From the NCBI RefSeq assembly GCF_900112345.1, contig NZ_FOLB01000008.1, forward strand, positions 1 to 64,000: 64,000 nucleotides of DNA, written 5' to 3'. The notes beneath the pieces were generated by a model, which was not told the DNA's origin, did not search any database, and was given only the letters and a program-made list of their open reading frames with translations. This DNA is from Nocardioides terrae (lineage in GTDB: Bacteria > Actinomycetota > Actinomycetes > Propionibacteriales > Nocardioidaceae). How positions within the stretch are numbered: the stretch's first letter is position 1; every line of letters starts with the position of its first letter. The position numbers and the translations under genes are program-made. Of the stretch, positions 48,506 through 58,470 are shown piece by piece.

Positions 48506-51500
48506 ATGGTCAGCAGACAACGCAGGCGTGCCGTCGCCACTCTCGGCACCGCCGTGATCGCCGGCGCCCTCGCCGCAACAACCGTCGGCCACTCGGCCGC
48601 CGCCCCCGCCGCACCCGGCGCATCGTCCGCGGCGCGGGCGTCCTCGACTCCGGTCTACCTCGACACGTCGTTCACACCCCAGGAGCGGGCCGCCGACCTG
48701 GTCAGCCGGATGACCCTGGCCGAGAAGGCCCAGGAGATGAACAGCAGCCAGGCTCCGGCCATCCCGCGCCTGGGCATCGCGGCGTGGGGCTGGTGGAACG
48801 AGTCCAACCACGGCGTCAACGCCTCGACGATCACGCCGACGGGCAACGCCACGACCCTGACCAACACCACGTCGTATCCCTCCGACCTCTCGATGGGCAG
48901 CACGTGGGACCCCGACCTCGTCTACCGCGAGGCCTCCCTGATCGGCGACGAGGCGCGCGACACCGCGCCCGACAACCGGCTCAACCTCGACTTCTACGCC
49001 CCGACCGTCAACCTCTCGCGCGACCCGCGCTGGGGCCGCAACGACGAGAGCTGGAGCGAGGACCCGACGCTGACCGCGCAGCTCGCCGGCCAGTACGTCG
49101 ACGGGCTGCAGGGCCAGACGCCCGACGGCGAGCTGCCGGCGTCGGCGAAGGGCTACTACAAGGCCATCGCGACGCTGAAGCACTACGCGGCCAACAACAG
49201 CGAGGTCGACCGCCGCACCGGCTCCGCCGACATGGACCAGCGGACCCTGCGCGAGTACTACACCAAGCAGTTCGCCGACATCATCAAGGCGGCCCACCCC
49301 GGCTCGATCATGAGCTCCTACAACGCCGTCAACGGCGTCCCGGCCGCTGCGAGCGTCCAGCTGATGAGCGACCTCGCCCGCGACACCTACGGCTTCGGCG
49401 GCTACTTCACCTCCGACTGCGACGCCGTGCGGGAGATCCAGAACGGGCACCACTGGCAGCCGCCGACGGCGAGCGCGCCGCTCGACCAGTACGGCCGGTC
49501 GGCGTACGCCATCTCGGCGGGCGAGGACCTCGACTGCAACTGGGGCTACCACGACCAGTACAGCTACGGGAACACCGTGCCCACGGCCGTCGACCAGCAG
49601 ATCAGGACCGAGGTCGACACCTTCAACGTCGGCGACGTCGACACCTCCGTCACGCGGCTGTTCACCGCTCGGATCCAGACCGGTGAGTTCGACAAGGAGA
49701 ACCAGGTGCCGTGGGTCCGCGCGGCCCGCAAGCGCCTCGGTGGCGCGACCTGGACCAGCTCGCCCGACAACAACGCCGTGACCGAGACTCCCGAGCGGCT
49801 CGCCCAGGCGCAGGAGAGCGCCGAGCACGGTCTCGTCCTGCTCAAGAACGACCAGGTCGGCAGCGCCTCCCTCCTCCCGCTCAGCGTCCCGAGGAACAAG
49901 GCGTTCAAGGTCGCCGTCGTCGGCTACTTCGCGCACCCGGCGCGGCTCGACACCGGCGGCTACTCCAGCATCCAGGTCAACGCCGGCGCCGCGAACAACA
50001 TCGACGCCTACACCGGCATCAAGGACGCCGTCGAGGCTCGCAACCCCAACGCCACGGTCGACTTCCTGCCCGGCGTCACCGGCGGGACCACCGCCGGCTC
50101 GCTGACCACCGTCGACCAGGCGACCATCGACGCCGTCAAGGGGTACGACGCCGTGGTGGTCGTGGCCGGCACGGACCGCACCACTTCCTCGGAAGACCAC
50201 GACCGCACCACGACCGCGCTCCCCGGCGCTCAGGCCGCGATGATCAGCCAGGTCGAGGCCGCCAACCCGCGCACCGTCGTCTACCTGCAGACCGTCGGGT
50301 CGGTCGACGTGCGCAGCTTCGAGGCGACGAGCCCCGCGATCCTGTGGAGCTCCTACCTCGGTCAGCGACAGGGCCCGGCGATCGCCAACGTGCTGCTCGG
50401 CAAGGTCAACCCGAGCGGCCACCTGCCCTTCACGTGGTACTCCGACGACAGCCAGCTGCCGCCGATCACCGACTACGCGATCCGGCCCAGCCAGTCGTCG
50501 CCCGGCCGCACGTACATGTACTACACCGGCACGCCGACCTTCCCCTTCGGTCACGGACTGGGCTACAGCAGCTTCCGGTTCTCCGACCTGAAGGTCGCCA
50601 ACGGCTCCGTCGCCGCCTCCGGGACGATCTCGGCGACGGCGACGGTCACCAACACCGGCGACGTCACCGGAGCGGCGACCCCGCAGCTCTACGTGACCAC
50701 GCCGTTCGCCTCGGCCGCGGCGGAGCGACCGGCCAAGAGGCTGCTCGCCTTCGACCGGGTCACGGTGAAGCCCGGCCGGTCGGTGCGCGTGCACTTCTCG
50801 GCGCCGGCCTCGCAGCTGGCGTTCCTCAACGAGAAGACGCAGACCATGAAGGTGGATCGCGGCACCTACGGGCTCCAGCTGGCCGCCTCGTCCTCCGACG
50901 TCCGGGCGCACGCCTCGGTCGCGGTGACGGGCCGGCTCGGGCGGGTGCCCACCACGGTCACGGTCCGCCCGGTGCAGACCGGTGACGCCGCCGCGGACGT
51001 CGCCCAGCGGGTCGCCTTCGACGTCGGCACCGCGATCGACCCGCAGGTCACCGTCGCCACCGACGACGAGGCGCTGCACGGCTACGTCGCCAAGGGACGC
51101 AGCACACCGCTCCCCGCCGGGATGCGGGTCCGCTACCGGTCGGACCGGCGCGATGTCGTCGCCGTCGAGAAGCGCGGCACCGCGCTGCGGACGGTCGGCT
51201 CGGGTGTCGCCACCGTGACGGTGGACGCCACCTACCGCGGCAGGACGGTCAGCACATCGTTCGTGGTGAACGTGGCGCCGCTGCACATCACCTCGGAGCC
51301 GACCGCCACCTTCACGGCGGGTACGGCCGGCAGCTTCACGGTGACGACGGCCACCACGCAGTCGCCGACCGCCCAGGAGGTGCCCAGCCTCTCGGTCGCC
51401 GGCCGGCTGCCGGCAGGGCTCGCCTTCACCGACAACGGTGACGGCACCGGCACCATCTCCGGCACGCCCACCGCCGCCGGGACGTCCACCGTCCGGGTCC

Positions 51501-51559
51501 GGGCCAGCAACGAGGTCAGCCCGACGGCCATCCAGGAGGTCACCGTCACGGTCGGCTGA
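48506..51559 (+). CDS. Secreted GH3 beta-xylosidase/glucosidase with Ig-like tail
   Basis: A 1017-residue exported enzyme. Signal: R-R-R-A-V then a hydrophobic run ending S-A-A-A-P-A. The GH3 N-domain has the nucleophile in S-D-C-D-A-V, as in plant and bacterial beta-xylosidases (BXL). The GH3 C-domain and a fibronectin-like domain (G-H-G-L-G-Y-S-S-F onward) follow, then a BIG2-like and a He_PIG-type Ig domain at the C-terminus (T-S-E-P-T-A-T-F-T-A-G-T-A-G). Start 48506 is chosen (GGAG before it); the promoter -10 rules out the upstream ATG 48413. It releases xylose or glucose from oligosaccharides. Confidence 0.88.
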   Translation: MVSRQRRRAVATLGTAVIAGALAATTVGHSAAAPAAPGASSAARASSTPVYLDTSFTPQERAADLVSRMTLAEKAQEMNSSQAPAIPRLGIAAWGWWNESNHGVNASTITPTGNATTLTNTTSYPSDLSMGSTWDPDLVYREASLIGDEARDTAPDNRLNLDFYAPTVNLSRDPRWGRNDESWSEDPTLTAQLAGQYVDGLQGQTPDGELPASAKGYYKAIATLKHYAANNSEVDRRTGSADMDQRTLREYYTKQFADIIKAAHPGSIMSSYNAVNGVPAAASVQLMSDLARDTYGFGGYFTSDCDAVREIQNGHHWQPPTASAPLDQYGRSAYAISAGEDLDCNWGYHDQYSYGNTVPTAVDQQIRTEVDTFNVGDVDTSVTRLFTARIQTGEFDKENQVPWVRAARKRLGGATWTSSPDNNAVTETPERLAQAQESAEHGLVLLKNDQVGSASLLPLSVPRNKAFKVAVVGYFAHPARLDTGGYSSIQVNAGAANNIDAYTGIKDAVEARNPNATVDFLPGVTGGTTAGSLTTVDQATIDAVKGYDAVVVVAGTDRTTSSEDHDRTTTALPGAQAAMISQVEAANPRTVVYLQTVGSVDVRSFEATSPAILWSSYLGQRQGPAIANVLLGKVNPSGHLPFTWYSDDSQLPPITDYAIRPSQSSPGRTYMYYTGTPTFPFGHGLGYSSFRFSDLKVANGSVAASGTISATATVTNTGDVTGAATPQLYVTTPFASAAAERPAKRLLAFDRVTVKPGRSVRVHFSAPASQLAFLNEKTQTMKVDRGTYGLQLAASSSDVRAHASVAVTGRLGRVPTTVTVRPVQTGDAAADVAQRVAFDVGTAIDPQVTVATDDEALHGYVAKGRSTPLPAGMRVRYRSDRRDVVAVEKRGTALRTVGSGVATVTVDATYRGRTVSTSFVVNVAPLHITSEPTATFTAGTAGSFTVTTATTQSPTAQEVPSLSVAGRLPAGLAFTDNGDGTGTISGTPTAAGTSTVRVRASNEVSPTAIQEVTVTVG

Positions 51560-51569
51560 CGCTTCACCG

Positions 51570-51612
51570 GTGCAGACGCGGTCGCGGGCGTTGCCCGCGG
51601 CCGCGTCTGCAC
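51570..51612. terminator. Strong hairpin after the GH3 gene
   Basis: A perfect 12-bp outer stem GTGCAGACGCGG / CCGCGTCTGCAC, then an inner 7-bp stem CGCGGGC / GCCCGCG with loop GTT. It starts 11 bases after the GH3 stop. A Rho-independent role is likely though no T tract follows. Confidence 0.7.
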
Positions 51613-51690
51613 TCGGCGTCCGGTCGATGTCACCGGCGGTGCATCACCACGTCGCTGACGCTGTATCCATGCGCCTCGGGCGCTGGCACG

Positions 51691-53358
51691 ATGATGAGCA
51701 TGCCTCCCGCGCGCCGTGGCTTCGTGCGACGGCAGCTCCGGGCGCCGTACGCGGCGGTCGTCGGCGCCCTCGTGGGCTTCTGGCTCTCCCTGACCCCGTC
51801 ACTGATGCCCCGGGCCGCTGGGGCCCAGGCCCTGATCTCCGCCGTCTGCGCCTGCGCGGGATACGGGCTCGGCGCGCTCGTCGGCTGGCTCGTCCGCCGT
51901 TGCGGGGTCCGCCCGGTCGGCCGCGCCCGCCGCGCCGCCTGGTGGGTGCTGGCCGTGGTCGGGGGGATCGGCTGCATCGTCGCGCTGTGGCTGGGGCTGC
52001 GCTGGGAGAACGAGGTACGCCGCCTGGTCGGCGTCGACCGAGTCGGACTGCTCCACGTCCTCGTGTCGGTCGCTCTCACCGCCGTCCTGGCCGTGGTCCT
52101 GCTGCTGGTCGCGCGCGCCGTCAAGGCCGTCGGACGCGTCGCGGGCCGGCTCATCGCAACGGTGATGCCCGCGGTGGCGGCGACGCTGCTCGGTGGGCTG
52201 ATCGCCGCCGTGGCGGCGTACGTCCTCGTCGTGGACGTCGGCGGCGGCCGTCTGGTGGGCGCGCTCGATGCGACCTTCCGGACCCTCAACGACGAGTTCC
52301 GCACCGACCTGCCCAAGCCCACCTCGCCCGACGTCTCCGCCGGACCCCGCTCGGGGCAGTCCTGGAACGAGCTCGGGCGACAGGGTCGGCTCTTCGTGGT
52401 CAACACGCCGACGGCCGAGCAGGTCAGCGCCTTCACCGGCGAGCCCTCGCTCCACCCCGTCCGCGCCTACATCGGGGCCGGCGCGGACGGCGTCGACCTC
52501 GAGGCGGAGGCGCGCCGTGCGGTCACGGAGCTCGAGGCCCTCGGCGGCTTCGACCGGGCGGTGCTCAACGTCGCCACCGGCACCGGCCGGGGCTGGGTGA
52601 ACGAGAACCAGGCCCAGGCGCTGGAGTACATGTGGGGCGGCGACACCGCCACCGTCAGCATGCAGTACTCCTACCTGCCGAGCTGGATGTCGTTCCTCCT
52701 GGACGGCGACCGCGCCCAGGACGCGGGTCGGACGCTCTTCGACGCCGTCTACGCCCACTGGCAGGGGCTCCAGCCTGCCCACCGACCGCTCCTCGTGGTC
52801 AGCGGGGAGAGCCTCGGCAGCTTCGGTGGGGAGGCCGCCTTCAGCGATGCGCACGACCTCGCGACGCGGACCTCCGGTGCGCTGTTCGTCGGGCCGACCG
52901 CCAACAACGTCCTGTGGAGCCGCTTCACCTCGCACCGCGACCCGGGCACGCCGCAGGTCCTGCCGGTGCTCGACCGCGGCGCGACCGTCCGTTTCGCCGA
53001 CGTCCCCGCCGACTGGGAGCGCCCCGGCCCGTGGACGGGCGTCCGGATCGGATACCTCCAGCACGCCAACGACCCGATCACCTGGTGGTCGTGGGAGCTG
53101 GCGGTCAGGCGCCCCGACTGGCTCGAGGAGCCGCCGGGGCGCGGCGTCTCCCCGCACCTGCACTGGATCCCCGGCGTCACGATGCTCCAGCTCGGCGTCG
53201 ATCAGTTCGCGGCCAACAGCGTCCCGGACGGGGAGGGCCACGAATTCGGTCAGTCGCCGGCGTACGCCTGGGCGAAGATCCTGCCGCCGGCGCGATGGAC
53301 CGATGCCGACACGGCGGCGCTCGCCGAGCTCCTCAGGAGCAACCCGGCGCCGCGGTAG
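51691..53358 (+). CDS. Membrane alpha/beta-hydrolase (Abhydrolase_9 family)
   Basis: A 555-residue protein. The N-terminal half has four to five membrane helices (G-F-W-L-S-L-T-P-S-L-M-P-R is the mark of the Abhydrolase_9 N region). The C-terminal part is a hydrolase domain with G-E-S-L-G-S-F-G (nucleophile Ser) and H-A-N-D-P-I (acid). Function is not known in the family; it could act on lipids or wall esters. ATG 51700 is an alternative start. Confidence 0.85.
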   Translation: MMSMPPARRGFVRRQLRAPYAAVVGALVGFWLSLTPSLMPRAAGAQALISAVCACAGYGLGALVGWLVRRCGVRPVGRARRAAWWVLAVVGGIGCIVALWLGLRWENEVRRLVGVDRVGLLHVLVSVALTAVLAVVLLLVARAVKAVGRVAGRLIATVMPAVAATLLGGLIAAVAAYVLVVDVGGGRLVGALDATFRTLNDEFRTDLPKPTSPDVSAGPRSGQSWNELGRQGRLFVVNTPTAEQVSAFTGEPSLHPVRAYIGAGADGVDLEAEARRAVTELEALGGFDRAVLNVATGTGRGWVNENQAQALEYMWGGDTATVSMQYSYLPSWMSFLLDGDRAQDAGRTLFDAVYAHWQGLQPAHRPLLVVSGESLGSFGGEAAFSDAHDLATRTSGALFVGPTANNVLWSRFTSHRDPGTPQVLPVLDRGATVRFADVPADWERPGPWTGVRIGYLQHANDPITWWSWELAVRRPDWLEEPPGRGVSPHLHWIPGVTMLQLGVDQFAANSVPDGEGHEFGQSPAYAWAKILPPARWTDADTAALAELLRSNPAPR

Positions 53359-53359
53359 C

Positions 53360-55156
53360 TCACGGCGTCCACGCCAGCGGGACGACCACCAGCGCGACGA
53401 CGAACCACCAGGCCATCACGCAGAGCCCGAGCCTCCAGTAGTCGCCGAAGCGGTAGCCCGCCGGGCTCATGATCATCAGGTTGCCCGGCGTGGCGATCGG
53501 GGTGAGGAGGGCGGCTGCGCCGGCCACCGCGACCACCATGAGCATCGGCTTGGCGGACGTGTCGGTGGCCGACGCGGCAGCGAGGGCGATCGGGGCGACG
53601 ACCAGGACCGTCGCGGTGTTGCTGACCACCTGGCCGAGCCCGGCGGTGAGCAGGAAGAGTGCCGCCATGAGCAGGTAGGGGCGGGAGTCGCCCACCACGT
53701 CGACGAGGAGCGAGGCGATCCGGTCGGCGGCGCCGCTGTTCCGGATGGCGGTGGACAGAGGGATGAGCGCACCGATGAGCACCACCGTCTGCCAGGAGAC
53801 GGCGCGGTAGGCCTGCGCGGGGCTCACGACCCGGGTCAGGACCATGGCAAGGGCGGCGATGAGGCCGGCGATCGCAGGGGGCACCTGGCCGGAGGCGAGC
53901 ATCACGACGAGGCCGCCGAGCACCAGGACGGCGCGCGTGGCTCCGGGCCCCCACGGCACGGTCTGGCGTCGTACGGCGTCGGGGGAGTCGACCAGGAGCA
54001 CGTCCCGATCCCGGTGGAGCCGGTCGAGGGCCGACCACCTCCCGTTGAGCAGGATGGCATCGCCGGCGGCGAGCTCCACGGGCCCCTGGCCGAGGTCCTT
54101 GCCCACCCGTTGGACGGCCAGGATCACCAGGTCGTGCTGACGGAGCATGCCCGGATAGACGGTCTCGCCGACGAGTCGGGAGCGGGGAGGGACCACGACC
54201 TCCGCGACGCCGCCCTCCCGCGAGAGCAGGTCGTCGGCCTGCGTCGATCCAGTCATCGCCACGGCGAGGCCGTGGTCCACCGCGAAGCTGGTCAGCTCCA
54301 GCGGTGGTCCGGTCGCCACCAGCACGTCGTCCTCGCCGACGACGTCGGTGACCCGCCGGCCCTCGCGCGACTCGACCGCGACGACCCGCACCGAGGTGTC
54401 GGGCAGCGCCGCCAGCTCGGCGACCTCGCGTCCGACCAGCTCGGACCTTCCGCGCACGCGCAGCCGGTAGAAGCCGTCGGTGCGCAGGTAGCTCGACTCG
54501 AGGGTCTCGGCGTGGCCGGCGAGGTCGGGCTGGCTGTGCTCCGGCGTCCTGCGAGGGAGCAGCCGCGGGCCCAGCACCAGGCAGATGGTGGTCGTCCCGA
54601 CGAGCAGGGGGAGCCCGATCAAGGCGAAGGAGAAGAAGGGGAACGTCCCCTCGCCGGCGTGGTCGGCGGCTTCGGACACGATGATGTTGACCGGGCTGCT
54701 CATCAGGAGCAGCAGGCCGCCGGCGCTGCCGGCGAAGGCGACCGGCATCAACAGCTGCGACGGCGCCTGCCCGATGCGGTACGCGAGCATGACCGTCAGC
54801 GGGAGGAGCGCGGCGACGGCGCCGTTGAGGGTGATCAGCGACGTCAGCACCGCCGACAGCAGGCAGAGGGTGACGAGGACGCGCGAGTGCTGCGTGCCGG
54901 CCACCTTGAGGAGCCGTTGGCCCGCCCAGGTCGTCACGCCGGTCGAGTCGATCCCCTCGCTGACCACGAACAGGGTCGCGATGAACGTCACGACCGGGTC
55001 ACCGAAGCCCCCGACGGCATCCTCGCTGGACACCAGGCCGGTCGCCCACAGCGCCAGCGCGGCCAGGATCGCCACCGCCCCGACCGGCAGCCTGTTCCAG
55101 ACGAAGAGCGCGATCACCGCGCCCAGCACGAGGAGCGCCGTGGCGGCGTCATCCAT
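53360..55156 (-). CDS. SLC13/DASS-type anion permease with RCK-C domains
   Basis: A 598-residue membrane transporter. Two halves of about five helices flank a central cytosolic part of about 200 residues with two TrkA-C (RCK-C) domains (R-V-R-G-R-S-E-L-V-G; P-R-S-R-L-V-G-E-T-V). Transport motifs include S-S-P-V-N-I-I and S-N-T-A-T-V-L. Likely Na+-coupled uptake of dicarboxylate or sulfate. GAGGAG site. Last gene of an operon with M17 peptidase and AbgT; its stop is one base from the convergent hydrolase gene stop. Confidence 0.88.
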   Translation of the reverse strand: MDDAATALLVLGAVIALFVWNRLPVGAVAILAALALWATGLVSSEDAVGGFGDPVVTFIATLFVVSEGIDSTGVTTWAGQRLLKVAGTQHSRVLVTLCLLSAVLTSLITLNGAVAALLPLTVMLAYRIGQAPSQLLMPVAFAGSAGGLLLLMSSPVNIIVSEAADHAGEGTFPFFSFALIGLPLLVGTTTICLVLGPRLLPRRTPEHSQPDLAGHAETLESSYLRTDGFYRLRVRGRSELVGREVAELAALPDTSVRVVAVESREGRRVTDVVGEDDVLVATGPPLELTSFAVDHGLAVAMTGSTQADDLLSREGGVAEVVVPPRSRLVGETVYPGMLRQHDLVILAVQRVGKDLGQGPVELAAGDAILLNGRWSALDRLHRDRDVLLVDSPDAVRRQTVPWGPGATRAVLVLGGLVVMLASGQVPPAIAGLIAALAMVLTRVVSPAQAYRAVSWQTVVLIGALIPLSTAIRNSGAADRIASLLVDVVGDSRPYLLMAALFLLTAGLGQVVSNTATVLVVAPIALAAASATDTSAKPMLMVVAVAGAAALLTPIATPGNLMIMSPAGYRFGDYWRLGLCVMAWWFVVALVVVPLAWTP

Positions 55157-55177
55157 CCGCGAATCTCCTCAACGCAG

Positions 55178-56836
55178 CTAGGGCAGATGGACCGGCGAAC
55201 CGGGACCCCACGCGACACCGACCAGGTACCACGCCACGAAGAACAGGATCCAGGTCACCAGCACGACGACGGTGTAGGGCAACATCATCGAGATGACCGT
55301 GCCCATGCCGGCCTCGGCGCGATAGCGCTGGCACACGAGGATGATGAACGGCAGGTAGACCATCAGCGGAGTGATGACGTTGACCGGCCCGTCGCCGACG
55401 CGGTACGCCGCCAGCACGGTCTGCGGAGCGATGCCGAGGTTGTAGAAGAGCGGGATGAAGATGGGGGCGATGATCGCCCACTTCGGGATCACGCCGGGCA
55501 TGATCACGTCGATCACGAAGACCAGCAGGATGAACCCGATCAGGAGCGGGAGCGCCCCCACGTCGGCGCGGCCGAGGAGGTCGGCGAGGCTCGTGGCGGC
55601 GATGCTGGAGATGTTGGAGTAGTTGAAGAACGAGATGAACTGAGCGATCAGCAGCATCAGGAAGATCAGGCCACCGAGGCCGTTGAACGTCTTGACGATG
55701 GCGTTGATGACGTTCGTGCTGCCGCTCAGGCTGCCCGAGCCGGTCCCGTAACCCAGTCCGGCGGCCAGGAACAGCATCGAGATGATGAACAGCAGGCTGC
55801 TCATGAAGGGTGAGGTCCCGAAGATCTCGCCCGTGTCCGGGTTGCGGAGCGGTGCGTCGGGCAGGAAGGTCAGCAGGCAGACGACGGCGACCGCCCCGAG
55901 CAGGTAGACGCCGGCGAACCGGAGGCCCCTCGCCTCGTGGGAGAGCTCGTCGCCGCTCGGCACGTGGTCGACCGGCGCGTCGGCAGGTCGCTCGGAGGGG
56001 TCCCACGTCCCCATCCGCGGCTCGAGGTAGCGGTCGGTGATCAGCGTCATCACGGCCGCGGTGAAGAGCGTGGACGCGATCGAGAAGTAGAAGTTGTTGG
56101 TGACGTTGAGCTGGTCGGCGTTCGGCGCCACGCCGCCGAGGATCTCGTTGGTGACCTCGGTGATGATCCCGTCGGCGGGGGTGATGAGGACGTTGACGAA
56201 GAAGGAGGCGCTGACGCCGGCGTACGCCGCGGCGATGCCCACCAGCGGATTGCGCCCCAGGCTGGCGAAGGCCGCCGCGCCGAGCGGGATCAGCACCAGG
56301 TAGCCGGCGTCGGAGGCAACGCTGGATATCCCGCCGAGCAGCACGATGATGAACGTGATCGCTCCCCGGGGCGCGACCTGGACCATCTTGCGGATGAGGG
56401 CCGCGATGAGACCCGCCTCCTCGGCGACACCCACGCCGATCATCGCCACGAGGATGACCGCGACGACACCGAAGTCGTTGAAGTTCTGGACGGCGCTCGT
56501 GAAGATGTGCCGGATCCCTTCCGCGCTCAACAGGTTGTTGACCTCGATGGTCTCCTTCTCGACGTGGTAGTCGGGGATGGCCTTCTCGGGGTCGTGCTCG
56601 AGCGAGGGATAGACGGTGCCGCCCTCGTAGTCCTGGGAGACCGAGGCGTCGTCGGGGACGGCCACCTCCGTGGTCACGCTCGCCCCGGCCCACGACATGA
56701 TCGCGGACAGCACGATGACGCCGACGATCAGCCCGAGGAAGATCATCGCCGGGTGCGGGACCTTGTTGCCCACCCGCTCGATCCACCCGAGCAAGCCTCC
56801 GCCGGACTGGTCCGGCGCCTCGGCCGTGCGGCTCAT
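55178..56836 (-). CDS. AbgT-family transporter
   Basis: A 552-residue permease with about 11 membrane helices and the AbgT marks S-D-A-G-Y-L-V-L-I-P-L-G-A, N-V-I-T-P-L-M-V-Y and W-A-I-I-A-P-I-F-I-P. Known relatives take up p-aminobenzoyl-glutamate or export sulfa drugs. The start at 56836 overlaps the M17 stop by four bases; upstream frame belongs to M17's other frame and is rejected. Coupled to an M17 aminopeptidase, so it may supply a peptide-like substrate. Confidence 0.9.
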   Translation of the reverse strand: MSRTAEAPDQSGGGLLGWIERVGNKVPHPAMIFLGLIVGVIVLSAIMSWAGASVTTEVAVPDDASVSQDYEGGTVYPSLEHDPEKAIPDYHVEKETIEVNNLLSAEGIRHIFTSAVQNFNDFGVVAVILVAMIGVGVAEEAGLIAALIRKMVQVAPRGAITFIIVLLGGISSVASDAGYLVLIPLGAAAFASLGRNPLVGIAAAYAGVSASFFVNVLITPADGIITEVTNEILGGVAPNADQLNVTNNFYFSIASTLFTAAVMTLITDRYLEPRMGTWDPSERPADAPVDHVPSGDELSHEARGLRFAGVYLLGAVAVVCLLTFLPDAPLRNPDTGEIFGTSPFMSSLLFIISMLFLAAGLGYGTGSGSLSGSTNVINAIVKTFNGLGGLIFLMLLIAQFISFFNYSNISSIAATSLADLLGRADVGALPLLIGFILLVFVIDVIMPGVIPKWAIIAPIFIPLFYNLGIAPQTVLAAYRVGDGPVNVITPLMVYLPFIILVCQRYRAEAGMGTVISMMLPYTVVVLVTWILFFVAWYLVGVAWGPGSPVHLP

Positions 56837-58353
56837 CGCGTCGATCCGGCGGGGAGCTCGAACCCGGCGGCGAGCTCGAGGAGCAGCTTGGCGCCGAACC
56901 CGCTGGCACCCTTGTTGCGCCAGGTCCGCACGGCCGGCTGCTGGGCGGTGCCGGCGATGTCCACGTGCGCCCACGGCACATCGCCGACGAACTCCTCGAG
57001 GAAGAGCGCCGCGGTGATGGACCCGGCGTTGACGCCTCCCATGTTGGTCAGGTCGGCGATGGGTGACTCGAGCTGGCTGCGGTAGGGACGGTGCAGAGGG
57101 AGCTCCCAGACCGGCTCGTCGGCAGCGGCACCGGCGCTGCGCAGCTGGTCGACCAGGCTCGTGCTGTTGCCCATCACCCCGGCGATCTCGACGCCGAACG
57201 TGCGCAGGCAAGCGCCGGTCAGGGTGGCGATGTCGATCAGGGCGTCGACGCCGTCCTCGACCGCCAGGCAGAGGCCGTCCGCCATCACGAGTCGGCCCTC
57301 CGCGTCGGTGTTGAGCACCTCGACCGTGGTGCCGTTGCGCATCCGCAGGACGTCGCCCAGCTTCATCGCGGAACCGGAGGGCATGTTGTCGGTGCAGCAC
57401 AGGTACGCCGTCACGCTGCAGCGGACGTCGAGGGCGCCGAGCGCGGTCATCGCACCGAGGATCGCCGCTGCGCCGGTCATGTCGTTCTTCATCTGGGCGT
57501 GCGACTCGTCGCTCGGCTTGAGGCTGATGCCGCCCGAGTCGTACATGATCCCCTTGCCGACCAGTCCCAGGTGGCCCGAGGGGGACTCGGGGCGATAGGA
57601 CATCTTGATCAGGCGCGGCTCGTCGACGCTGCCGAGGTTCACCCCCAGGATCCCTCCGCAGCCCATGGCGATCAGCTCGTCCTCGCCGAAGACCTCCACC
57701 TGCAGCCCCGCCTCGGCGCCCAGCTCGAGGGCGACCTCGCCCATGCGAGCCGCGGTGAGGGTGCTGGCCGGGCAGTTCGACAGGTCCCGGCTGATCGCGG
57801 CCGCCCGGGCGACCGCCTCGCCGCGGGCGGCGCCGGCTCGAGCCTCGTCGGCGACCTCGGGAGGCGCGACGAGCGCCAGCGAGGTGAGGGTCGGCTGCTC
57901 GTTCCCCGCCCCGACGAAGTACCGCCAGCGAGCGAGCAGCACGCCTTCGACCACGACCTGGGCGAAGAGGGCAGCGGTGATCGCCAGGGCTTCGGACGGA
58001 AGCTCAACGGCGAGGCGCTGGTGCTGGGGCACGGCGCGCGCGAACTGGGCGGCGAGGTCACGGACGAGCGTCGCGTCGACCGCGGCGTCCGCGCCGACGC
58101 CGAGGGCCACCAGTGCGCGCCCGTCGTCGCCGGCCAGGGTCAACGTCTGTCCGGCCGCTCCGGTGAAGCCCACCACGGCCAGCCGGTCCGCGCCGGTCCC
58201 GAGGTCGGCGGGAGGGTCGTGCCCCTCGACCACCGGAACGGCGAGCGCAGCCGCCTGCTCGACCGCCGGCAGCCGGGTGACGACCGATACCTGCACCGGT
58301 GACTTCGTCGAGGGGACAGGCTCGAACCGGCCCCTCGCCGGGTGATCCACCAT
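56833..58353 (-). CDS. Leucyl aminopeptidase (M17)
   Basis: A 506-residue cytosolic metallopeptidase. The C-terminal catalytic half has V-G-K-G-I-M-Y-D-S-G-G (Lys, Asp), M-K-N-D-M-T-G-A and N-T-D-A-E-G-R-L (Asp, Glu, Arg), so both metal sites are complete. It removes N-terminal residues from peptides or splits dipeptides. Here coupled to AbgT and SLC13 transporters, unlike the usual single housekeeping pepA, so a pathway-specific paralog is likely. The CACC-N7-GGTG repeat is 62 bases upstream. Confidence 0.9.
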   Translation of the reverse strand: MVDHPARGRFEPVPSTKSPVQVSVVTRLPAVEQAAALAVPVVEGHDPPADLGTGADRLAVVGFTGAAGQTLTLAGDDGRALVALGVGADAAVDATLVRDLAAQFARAVPQHQRLAVELPSEALAITAALFAQVVVEGVLLARWRYFVGAGNEQPTLTSLALVAPPEVADEARAGAARGEAVARAAAISRDLSNCPASTLTAARMGEVALELGAEAGLQVEVFGEDELIAMGCGGILGVNLGSVDEPRLIKMSYRPESPSGHLGLVGKGIMYDSGGISLKPSDESHAQMKNDMTGAAAILGAMTALGALDVRCSVTAYLCCTDNMPSGSAMKLGDVLRMRNGTTVEVLNTDAEGRLVMADGLCLAVEDGVDALIDIATLTGACLRTFGVEIAGVMGNSTSLVDQLRSAGAAADEPVWELPLHRPYRSQLESPIADLTNMGGVNAGSITAALFLEEFVGDVPWAHVDIAGTAQQPAVRTWRNKGASGFGAKLLLELAAGFELPAGSTR

Positions 58354-58414
58354 GTCGTGCCCCTCCGTCGTCTCGTCGTCACCTGAAGGCTGGCAAACGA
58401 CGGACCGGGCCGCA

Positions 58415-58431
58415 CCACCCGAAACCGGTGA
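58415..58431. promoter_or_regulatory. YCACC-N7-GGTGA inverted repeat, before the M17 operon
   Basis: CCACC-CGAAACC-GGTGA. It has the same arm and spacer design as the sites at 59040, 61887 and 63841. It lies between the M17 start and the DUF1269 stop. Confidence 0.5.
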
Positions 58432-58470
58432 GCCGGATCCCGGCCGACGTACCGACCGCCGGCGGCCGGA

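Noticed and set aside
48461-51286. A 941-codon minus-strand frame opposite the GH3 gene
   Set aside because: Antisense to a gene with GH3 motifs and a signal peptide; no family features or ribosome site.
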